A program made the translations under genes and the position numbers. This document shows, one piece after another, positions 8,228-17,700 of a stretch of 64,000 nucleotides of DNA (positions are counted from its first letter, which is position 1; every line of letters begins with the position of its first letter). Under the pieces are notes generated by a model. That model was given only the letters and a program-made list of their open reading frames with translations. It made no database searches and was not told where the DNA came from. The DNA comes from Flavobacteriaceae bacterium MAR_2010_188 (GTDB lineage Bacteria; Bacteroidota; Bacteroidia; Flavobacteriales; Flavobacteriaceae): NCBI GenBank assembly GCA_900104375.1, contig LT629302.1, positions 1,766,001 to 1,830,000 on the forward strand. Direction: 5' to 3'.

Positions 8228-8751
8228 TCTTCGTCGCGATTGATTAGTTCATAAAATTTATCGAATATAATTTTGAACCATACGGTATAGTCTGAAGGAT
8301 TCTTGGTCAAATCTTCTTTTACATCTTCCAAGACCATCCATTTATAATCTTCTACTTCACTTTTATTGATTGAAGGAGCGTCATTGTAGTAGCCGACCAG
8401 AACGTGGTCGAATTCATGTTCCGTTAGCCCATTATCAAAAGGAGATTTATAAATAAAAGAGAAGCAATCTTCTAGTTCTGTAGTAAAACCCATTTCCTCT
8501 TCCAATCGGCGCATACCGGCTTCGAGATTCGTTTCGCCTTGTCGTTGGTGGCTGCAACAGGTGTTTGTCCATTGCCCTGGAGAATGGTATTTATCTAAAG
8601 CCCTTTGCTGTAATAGCAATTCGCCTTTTTTATTAAATACGAAAACAGAAAACGCTCTATGAAGTATCCCCTTTTCATGGGCTTCCATTTTCGCCATAAT
8701 TCCCAGCTCATTATCATCCGTATCTACAAGGATTACCATTTCTTCGTTCAT
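8224..8751 (-). CDS. idi: Isopentenyl-diphosphate delta-isomerase, type I
   Basis: A 175-residue Nudix-fold enzyme that interconverts IPP and DMAPP for isoprenoid synthesis. The catalytic Cys is in WTNTCCSH and the catalytic Glu in TEHEFDHVLVGY. The Nudix helix region reads EAGMRRLEEEMGF. The His and Glu metal ligands are in place. It is the first gene of the overlapping idi-queD-manA cluster. The -7 element at 8756-8763 is only 5 bp from the ATG, so the transcript may be almost leaderless. Confidence 0.93.
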   Translation of the reverse strand: MNEEMVILVDTDDNELGIMAKMEAHEKGILHRAFSVFVFNKKGELLLQQRALDKYHSPGQWTNTCCSHQRQGETNLEAGMRRLEEEMGFTTELEDCFSFIYKSPFDNGLTEHEFDHVLVGYYNDAPSINKSEVEDYKWMVLEDVKEDLTKNPSDYTVWFKIIFDKFYELINRDEE

Positions 8752-8755
8752 TCTA

Positions 8756-8763
8756 CAAAAATA
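8756..8763 (-). promoter_or_regulatory. -7 promoter element TATTTTTG for idi
   Basis: Exact TAnnTTTG on the minus strand, ending 4 nt before the idi ATG. If used, the RNA 5' end falls at or within a few nt of the start codon. Confidence 0.4.
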
Positions 8764-8786
8764 CCAACTAAAACTTGAAAGTGAGG

Positions 8787-8818
8787 AATAAAAAAAGCCG
8801 CTTTTAGATAGCGGCTTT
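8787..8818 (-). terminator. Rho-independent terminator after the OmpA-family gene
   Basis: 8-bp stem AAAGCCGC (8794-8801) / GCGGCTTT (8811-8818), followed on the minus strand by a run of seven T. It lies 23 bp beyond the stop of the OmpA-family gene and ends the T9SS cluster transcript. Confidence 0.85.
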
Positions 8819-8840
8819 GATTTTATATAATTGTTAACAC

Positions 8841-10775
8841 TTACATTTCTTTGATAATAAAGTCACTTCTTCGGTTTAATTGATGCTCTTCTTCGTTACA
8901 ATCTACACCATTGCTACATTTATTCAGCAATTGGCTTTCGCCGTAACCTTTGCCGCTTATACGCCCTGCATCGATGCCACCAACTTCGACAATGTACTTT
9001 ATGGTAGATTTATTCCTTCTTTCGGATAAGGCCTGGTTGTAGGTGTCACTAGCCCGACTATCAGTATGCGACCTAACATCTAGGTTAATCTTAGGGTATT
9101 TCTTAAGAACAGATATTACTTTTTGAAGTTCTATCTCCGCATCAGGGCGAATATTAGACTTATCTAAATCGAAATAAATCGGATTTAAATCTAGCGCATC
9201 GCGAAGGTTGGTTGCCTCTGCAATGGCGACTTCATCTTTATCTAATAACAATTCTACCACCAATTCTTGGGAGGTACGAGGCGTTAAAAAACGTTTTTCA
9301 TCTGAAATATATAATTCTTTTTCACCTCTAACCAAGAACTCTTTATCACATTCAATATTGAATTTATACTCTCCATCTACCTTGGTAGTCATTCTTTGAA
9401 GCTCTTTACCTTCCTTATCAAACAAAATTACCGTTGCGTCGGCTAAAAGTTCAAGGGTCTTTTTATCTTTTACAGTACCCTCAACCGTTTGCTCACATTC
9501 TGGAATGGTAAAACTGTAGATATCATCATCACCTTTACCACCATCTCTATTTGAAGAGAAAAATCCTTCTCTAGTTCCGTTATTTTCATAATAGCCGAAA
9601 TCATCTTTACTACTATTTACAGGCTTCCCAAGATTTTGTGTTCCTAAGGCTTCATTGTTTTCCATCTTCTTTTCAAACCCTCTAACCACATATACATCAA
9701 AGCCACCTAGCCCTGCTTTTCCATTAGATGAATAGAACAGGTCTCCTTCAGCATTAATGTAAGGAAAAGTCTCTTTAGCTTCAGTATTGATGACAGAGCC
9801 TAAATTTACTGGCTTGCCCACATTACCATCTTTATCGATTTCTGACATAAAAATATCTGAAGCACCAAGTGTTCCTGGCATATCCGACGCATAGTAAAGT
9901 TTGGTGCCAGCAGCATTGATGGTTGGGTTTGCTACGCTATAGGCATCATTATTTATTATTAATGATTCTGGATCACTCCAATTACCTTCATCATCTAAAG
10001 TTGATCGGAAAACTTTAAGTCTTACTGTACCACCTTCATCTTTTTTAAGTCTATTATTTACATAACTATTTCGGGTGAAATAAATCGTTCTATCATCTGA
10101 AGTGAAAGTTGGTGTCGATTCATGAAATTTTGAATTTAAACTTTCATCAAATTCTTCAACATGGATATAAGAACCATCTGGCTGTTTTACTGCTTGGTAT
10201 AAATTAAGAAATGGTTGCTCGTTCCATTGATATTCTTTTCCACCCCCACGGGTAGAAGAAAACACAAGTAAATTTTTATATTGAACAGTACCAAATTCTG
10301 AAAGCTCCGTATTGATACTCATATTATTTACGGTGAAATCATCGCTCAATTTTTCTATGGTTGAAAGATAATCGACATTGCTAGCGAAGGCTTTTCCTCT
10401 TAAATCAGCTTTGTCTGCTTCATAAAATTTCTTCATCCATCTATCCGATTCGTCGTAATTTTTGATTGCTTTAAGTGATTGCGCATAGCGAAACATATAT
10501 TCGCGATCCACATCTTCTGTAAGCTGCATCAATTCTCCGTACCACTTGGCCGCTTCTTCCATTCTATTTCTGAAATAGAAGGAGTTTCCGAGTTTTTGAA
10601 AAAGATCTACAGACTTATATCCTTTGTTCGCTACTTCTAATAATATCTCACTGGTCTTAACATAGGCAAAGTCCCTATATTCTTTATCTGCCTGTCTTAG
10701 CTTTGCATTTTGGGCGAAGCTTAAACTCAAAAACATACTAGAAAGAAGTAATAGGTAGATTCTTTTTGCTTTCAT
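8841..10775 (-). CDS. OmpA-family protein with TPR and PD40 repeats, T9SS-associated
   Basis: A 644-residue exported protein (signal peptide 1-21, ending LSFAQ). Order of parts: helical TPR-like repeats (residues about 22-135), WD40-like PD40 beta-propeller repeats (about 160-430, with motifs such as YFTRNSYV, LYYASDMPG, FYSSNGKAG, FFSSNRDGG), a CNA-B/carboxypeptidase-regulatory-like sandwich (about 435-510), and a C-terminal OmpA peptidoglycan-binding domain (YFDLDKSNIRPDA, RSHTDSRASDTYNQALSERR, GYGE). This is the typical partner of PorP/SprF and type B T9SS substrates in Flavobacteriia. It is third in the cluster, 10 bp after the PorP gene. It probably anchors the exporter or the secreted adhesin to peptidoglycan; that role is inferred. 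Confidence 0.9.
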   Translation of the reverse strand: MKAKRIYLLLLSSMFLSLSFAQNAKLRQADKEYRDFAYVKTSEILLEVANKGYKSVDLFQKLGNSFYFRNRMEEAAKWYGELMQLTEDVDREYMFRYAQSLKAIKNYDESDRWMKKFYEADKADLRGKAFASNVDYLSTIEKLSDDFTVNNMSINTELSEFGTVQYKNLLVFSSTRGGGKEYQWNEQPFLNLYQAVKQPDGSYIHVEEFDESLNSKFHESTPTFTSDDRTIYFTRNSYVNNRLKKDEGGTVRLKVFRSTLDDEGNWSDPESLIINNDAYSVANPTINAAGTKLYYASDMPGTLGASDIFMSEIDKDGNVGKPVNLGSVINTEAKETFPYINAEGDLFYSSNGKAGLGGFDVYVVRGFEKKMENNEALGTQNLGKPVNSSKDDFGYYENNGTREGFFSSNRDGGKGDDDIYSFTIPECEQTVEGTVKDKKTLELLADATVILFDKEGKELQRMTTKVDGEYKFNIECDKEFLVRGEKELYISDEKRFLTPRTSQELVVELLLDKDEVAIAEATNLRDALDLNPIYFDLDKSNIRPDAEIELQKVISVLKKYPKINLDVRSHTDSRASDTYNQALSERRNKSTIKYIVEVGGIDAGRISGKGYGESQLLNKCSNGVDCNEEEHQLNRRSDFIIKEM

Positions 10776-10785
10776 ATTCTATTTT

Positions 10786-11715
10786 TTAGAAAAATCTTGG
10801 GGACAATATTCTACTTAATTTTTGTATTTCAAATCTCAACATAATCTCATGCGACCCGCTATTATAGTTGTTTAAGTTGCTAGTATTAGCGTCATAAGCA
10901 TAGCCAATATACAAACTTTCTGAAATTTGAAAACCTGCCAATGCACTTATAGCGTCGTCCCATCTATAAGCTAGTCCCAGCGTAAACTTTTCATTAAACA
11001 AAAAGTTTGCCGACACATCAGCAATAATCGGCGCACCAGAAACGGCTTTAATCAAAGCCGCGGGTTTAAACTGGGTACTACCGCTTAAATCAAAAACATA
11101 GCCTCCAATAACGTATAAATGAACTCTTTCATCAGCAACTGATTCCTGCAGGTCGTTATAATGCTTAGTGGTTAAAATGTTTGGAACAGATACACCAAAA
11201 TAACCCTGTCTGTTGTGAATGTAAACACCTGCTCCCACGGTTGGAGAAAATCTGCTGATATTTTCATTGAATACTGCATCTGGATCTCTAAATCTTCCTT
11301 TGCTCCAATCTGTAGTTAAAGAATGAAAACCTGCTTTTAGACCAAACGTCATCTTAGAATACAAACGGTCTAATGGTATAGTATAGGCAAAATTTCCATC
11401 TACATATATTTCCTTAGCTGGTCCCAAAGCATCATTGGCAACCGACAGCCCTAAACCGATTCTTTCGTTTCTTAGCGGTGTATGTATGCCAAGAGTCTGT
11501 GACTTAGGAGCACCATCTAAACCCACCCATTGCGTTCTGTACAATCCTGTAATGCTCAAAGTTTCTCTTTGTCCAGCATAGGCAGGATTAACACTCATGG
11601 TATTGTACATGTACTGGGTATACTGTGGATCTTGTTGCGAAAATCCATCATTAGTAGTCAGTGCTATTAAAACCAATAGTATAACTCCTTTAAAAACTGA
11701 TAATTTCTGTATCAT
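10786..11715 (-). CDS. PorP/SprF family type IX secretion outer-membrane protein
   Basis: A 309-residue outer-membrane barrel with a signal peptide (1-26, ending DGFSQ) followed by the family hallmark QQDPQYTQYMYNTMSVNPAY, then repeated barrel strands with GLGLSVANDALGP. In Flavobacterium johnsoniae SprF is needed for secretion of its partner SprB, and members of this family are generally encoded next to type B CTD substrates. Here it sits 29 bp downstream of the giant type B substrate gene and 10 bp upstream of the OmpA-family gene, which makes it the likely dedicated exporter partner of that substrate. Confidence 0.93.
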   Translation of the reverse strand: MIQKLSVFKGVILLVLIALTTNDGFSQQDPQYTQYMYNTMSVNPAYAGQRETLSITGLYRTQWVGLDGAPKSQTLGIHTPLRNERIGLGLSVANDALGPAKEIYVDGNFAYTIPLDRLYSKMTFGLKAGFHSLTTDWSKGRFRDPDAVFNENISRFSPTVGAGVYIHNRQGYFGVSVPNILTTKHYNDLQESVADERVHLYVIGGYVFDLSGSTQFKPAALIKAVSGAPIIADVSANFLFNEKFTLGLAYRWDDAISALAGFQISESLYIGYAYDANTSNLNNYNSGSHEIMLRFEIQKLSRILSPRFF

Positions 11716-11744
11716 CTTTATATTCGTTTTTGCCTGCTTTTAAT

Positions 11745-14700
11745 TTATCTATTTATATATAACCAACCAGACTTAGGCTCACTGCCGTTCTTAAGATCTA
11801 TAACGTAATAATATGTTCCTACAGGTAAATCTTCTCCTTTTCCTATTACTGCTCTGCCGTTAGAAGTTCCACTCCAGTCATTTTTATAACCAGTTGTTTC
11901 GTAGACGATGTTACCCCAACGATTGTAAACTTCTAACTTACTAGTCGGATAGTTTTCTATACAATCTATTATGAAAGTTTCATTTACACCATCACCGTTT
12001 GGAGAGAATTCATTGTAAACAATTAGGCAGATTGGTTCTACATCGGCAGAATCAGTATCATTTGAAGGATCATCATCTGGTCCTCCATCAGAATCAGTAA
12101 TGCTCGCAATATTTAGATAGTCACCAAAGCCAAGTACCTCTGCTGTGATTTCTAACATTTCTATTTGTCCAGGATTTAGTAAGTCTACCGTCCAATCACC
12201 ACTACTTTCTGAATATGATCCAGCTGTAGTAGTTGAGGATACAAAATTATAGCCAGTTGGCAGAAGGTCAGACAAAGTAATATTTACTGCAGTGACCAGC
12301 CCGTCATTAGATAGCGTTATGGTAAAGACAACGTTCTCACCAATCATTGGCTCTCTATTATCAACATCCTTGGTGACTGAAAGATCGTAGTCAGAATCAG
12401 TTAATGTTTCTGTAGGATCATCATCTGTATTTCCGTCATTGTCATCCCCATCGTCACTAGTATCCGTTACGTCGGTACCATCAGTATCCGTTCCTGATGT
12501 TACAACACTATTTGTAAGACCACCGGCATCGACATCATTCTGAGTGATGGTGTAAGTAGCGGTATAGGTGGCAATCTCACCAACGACCAGACTTCCTTCT
12601 GCACTTCCCATTGAAGAACTAACATAGCTAGGTCCATCACTGAATTCGAGCGTTGTTCCTAATAAGTCAGTGAACGTATCAGTTATAGTAATTAACTCAA
12701 CATCAATATTACCTGTATTTTCAACTGTAATTGTATAAGTAACTACATCTCCCACACCTACTAAACCATCACCGTTATCGGCTACATCGGCTATTTTGGT
12801 TGTTTCTAATTGTGTAACTATTGGGATTGGTGTTTCTGTCGGGTCATCTTCAGTATTTCCATCGTCATCATCTCCATCATCACTTCTGTCGGTAGTGTTA
12901 CCGCCAGAACCATCTCCTTCAGCTAAAACTGTATTACTTAGTCCACCAGCTTCCACATCACTTTGGGTAATGGTGTAGGTGGCAGTGTAAGTTGCTATTT
13001 CACCAGGAACTAAAATCCCTTCCGCACTTCCCATATCGGATGAATCGAAAGTTGGACCTGCGGTTAACGCTAATATATTTCTTGAGAAATCTGATAGAGA
13101 GTCAACAATACTTACACCGATTAAGGTAGTATTTCCTGTATTCTGAACAGTGATAGTGTAATTAACAACGTCTCCCGCGCCAAGTACATCACTACCGTTA
13201 TTAGTAATGGTATATGTTTTTGTTGCTTCTAAACCTAGAGTTTCAGAGATAGGAGTTTCGGTTGGGTCATCCTCAGTATTTCCATCTGTATCATCGCCAT
13301 CGTCACTAGTATCTGTGACGTCTGTACCACCTGCGGTATCACCATTTGCGATAACTATGTTTCTAACTCCTCCAGCGTCTACGTCTGATTGTACAATTAT
13401 ATAAGTAGCGGTATAGGTCGCAGTTTCTCCCACTTTCAAGGTTCCTTCAGAACTTCCAGCAGATGCTGTGACGAAAATAGGCCCAGAAGTTAGATTAATT
13501 GATGACCCTAAGAAATCGGTAAGTGTATCAACCAAATTAATATTATTGACCGTTACCGTACCTGTATTCTCTACGGTTATGGTATAAGTAATAGTATCCG
13601 CTGCTCCTAAGAAGGTATCTCCATTATCATCCACCGTAAAAGTCTTGGTAACTTCAATACTTGGATTCTCAGCGATTGGTGTTTCAGTTGGATCATCATC
13701 AGTATTGCCATCTGTATCATCCCCATCATCTGTAGTATCAGTAACCTCAGTGTCATCAGGACTATCGGCCGAAATATCAGCACTGTTTCTCACTCCACCC
13801 GCATCAACATCATTTTGAGTGATATCATAGGTTGCGGTATAGGTAGCGATTTCACCTGAAACTAACGTTCCTTCTGCGCTTCCCATAGAAGAACTAACAA
13901 ATGTAGGTTGCGTAGTTAAACTTAAGCCATTACCCAGAAAGTCAGTAAGGTTGTCAGTTATTGTAACATTATCTAAAGTTACATTCCCAGTATTTTCTAT
14001 TTCGAAAGTATAGGTGATTGTATCTCCTAAACCTACGATGCCATCACCTTCATCTGTTACTACTGCAGTTTTATTTGCATTAATGCTCGGTGTTTGACTA
14101 ATTGGTGTTTCTGTTGGGTCATCTTCCGTATTACCATCCTCATCATCACCATCATCACTTGTATCCGTAACATTTGTATCGGTTGGACTATCACCTGAAA
14201 CATTTGCGATATTTCTAATACCCGCAGCATCTACATCAGATTGTGTAATAATATAGGTGGCAGTATAAGTTGCACTTTCCCCCGCTTGTAATGAACCTTC
14301 TGGACTGCTAGCGTCGGCACTTACAAAGTCAGGACCAGATGTTAAGTTTAAGGAGGTGCCATTGAAATCGGTTAATATGTCTTCTAACGTTATATTATTT
14401 AAAGTTACATTTCCTGTATTCTGAACGGTAATTGTATAGGTAATTATATCATCTACGCCCAAAATGTCATTACCATTATCTGTAATTCCAGCTATTTTAG
14501 TAGCTTCAATGCTTACTACTTCAGGAATTAAAGTCACGGTTGGATCATCTTCCGTATTGCCATCAGTGTCATCTCCGTCGTCACTAGTGTCAGTTACGTC
14601 CGTTCCTAAAACACTACTTGCGGAAGCTTCAATACTATTGCTTACACCACCAGCATCGACATCATTTGAAGTTATTATATAAGTTGCTGAATACGTAGCA

Positions 14701-17700
14701 ATTTCACCTGGAACTAATATGCCTTCAATCCCTAACAGATTTGTTTCAACAAAAGTTGGGCCCGAAGTCAGAGATAGTGAGTTTCCAGCTAAATCGGTCA
14801 AAGTATCATCTGCAGAAACATTTAATAATGGAACGTTTCCTGTATTTTCTATCGTAATGGTATAGGTAATTGTGTCTCCTGCACCGATAATCCCATCGCC
14901 TTCATCTGTTACCACTGCTATTTTAGTTGCTTCCAACATAACAATCTCTATAATTGGAGTCTCAGTTGCATCATCTTCTGTATTTCCGTCATCATCATCT
15001 CCATCGTCACTAACATCAGAAACCGGGTCACCATCAGGACTTGAGCCAGAGCCAGTAACGGTATTGCTTAGACCTCCGCCTACTATATCGGCATCAACGA
15101 TTATATAAGTCGCAACAAACGTGGCCGTAGTACCTGGTAAAAGATTCGTTTGAGTACTACCGCCGGTAGCGCTCTGAAAAGTAACTGGGGTAGACAGAGT
15201 ACGCGGATTACCCAATAAATCAGTGAGTGTATCAACCAATGAAAGTGCAGTGATTGCTATATCTCCAGTATTTTCAACTGTGATTGTATAGGTAATGGTA
15301 TCATCAGTTCCCAATAGGCCATCTCCGTTATCGGTTACAGCAAAGGTTTTGGTAATTTCCATTTTTGGAATCAATGTTTCGGTAGGATCGTCGGTTGTAT
15401 TACCATCAGTATCATCCCCATCGTCACTTGTATCTGTTACGTTGGTATCTCTTGGGCTGTCGCCAGATACTACTACACTGTTTCTAACACCACCCGCTGT
15501 CACATCGCTGTCTGTGAGCACATAAGTCGCGATATAAATAGCAGTTTCTTCTGGTAATAGGGTGCCTTCTAGACTTCCGAAATCAGAACTTTGATAAGTT
15601 GGCCCCGACGCTAAAGTTAAGTCATTGCCCAGGAGATCTTGAAGAGTGTCAACCAATGTAATACCGGTTAAACTCACTGTACCTGTATTTAGAACAGAAA
15701 ATGTATAGGTTATGGTATCGCCTTCACCCAAAGAACCATCTCCATTGTCAGTTATATCAGCCGTCTTTGTAGCCTCAATACTTGGGTCTTCTGGGATGAG
15801 CGTTTCAGTTGGATCGTCTTCCGTATTGCCATCTGAATCGTCACCATCGTCACTAGTGTCGGAAATTGTAATACCAAATGGACTTCTACCTTCAGATATT
15901 GCGCTGTTGCTAACTCCACCGGCATCTACGTCGGACTGGGTAAGGACATAAACAGCGGTATACGTTGCAATTTCCTCTACTAATAAAACACCTTCAGAAC
16001 TTCCTTTATCGGCCGCGATAAATGTAGGACCCGTGGTTAAGGACAGGCTATTTCCTAGCAAATCGGTAAGATTGTCGGTAATATCGACATTATTTAAATT
16101 GACATTTCCTGTATTTTTTACGGTGATCGAATAATTAAGAATATCTCCCGGGCCTAATATCCCATCACCGTCATCCACGATTCTAGCAATTTTGGTAGTT
16201 TTAAGAATAGGGAATTCTGGAGTTATGGTTTCTGTAGGATCATCTTGTGTATTTCCATCAGTATCATCACCATCATCACTTACATCCGTCACAATTATGC
16301 CAACGGGACTTTCACCTTGTGCAGTTACAGTGTTAGATATACCGCCAGCATTAACATCTGCTTGTATTATAGAATAAGTTGCTGTATAAGTTGCAGTTTC
16401 TCCTACCAAGAGATTGCCCATTGTGCTACCAAACTCTGCACTGACAAAGGTTGGGCCTGAAGTTAATGATCGGCTATTGTTATTAAAATCTTCCAGAGTG
16501 TCCGTAAAATTGACATTTATTAAGTCAACATTACCAGTGTTTTTAATGAGAATAGTATAATTAACAGTATCTCCCACTCCTAGTACACCATTGCCATTAT
16601 CACTAAGACTCGCTATCTTGGTCGCTTCAATACCAGGGTTTTGATCGATTAAAGTTTCTGTCGGGTCATCTACTGTATTGCCATCGCTGTCAATGCCGTC
16701 ATCACTCACGTCACTCACAGGAGTTGAATTAGGACTTATTCCATTTACGGTTACACTATTTCTAACACCTCCAGAATTTACATCACTTTGGGTAAGAACG
16801 TATGTTGCCGTATATGTAGCAATTTCTCTAGATTTAATTCTTCCGGCAGGGCTTCCTAAATCAGCATCTACAAAAGTTGGTCCTGTTGTAAGATTTAAAG
16901 GAAGACCATCCAAATCAGTTAAAGTGTCAACAATATTTAAATTCCGTATTGTAACGTTTCCATTATTTTGAATTGTTATTGTGTAACTAACAACATCATC
17001 AATCCCAATAACACCATCGCCATTATCTGCCAATGATGCAACCTTGGTCACTTCCATTGCGGTAGTCTCAGGAATCAGAGTTTCTGTTGAATCATTCAAG
17101 GTATTTCCATCGGCGTCGTCCCCATCATCACTTACATCCGTAACATTAACATTTTGAGGGCTACTCCCATTAACGAGGACACTGTTGATTACTCCTCCCG
17201 CGTCTACTACAGCTTGAGTTAAGGCGACGGTTGCGGTATAGGTTGCTGTTTCGCCTGTACGTAAAGTGCCCGCAGAACTTCCACGATTAGCACTAAGAAA
17301 AGTTGGACCAGTTGTTAATGATATTGCATTACCGTTAGCATCAGTGAGTGTATCAATTAATCCAACCCCAACTAATAATACATTCCCACTATTGCGAACC
17401 TGTATAGTATAGCTTATAATATCATCTACTCCTAAAATACCGTCCCCGTTATCGGAAATTGTAAAGGTTTTGGTAGCTTCAATCGCTGGATTTTGGACAA
17501 TAATCGTGACCGTGGGGTCGTTTGTTGTATTTCCATCTGAATCGATACCATCATCACTAACATCGGTAATATTCGTCCCTCCTGCTGTTGAAGATCGCCC
17601 AAGAACGGTATTAGATACACCGCCAGCATTGACATTGCTCTGTGTAACTGAATAAGTTGCTGTATATGATGCTGTCTCTCCAACAAGTAAAGAGCCAACA

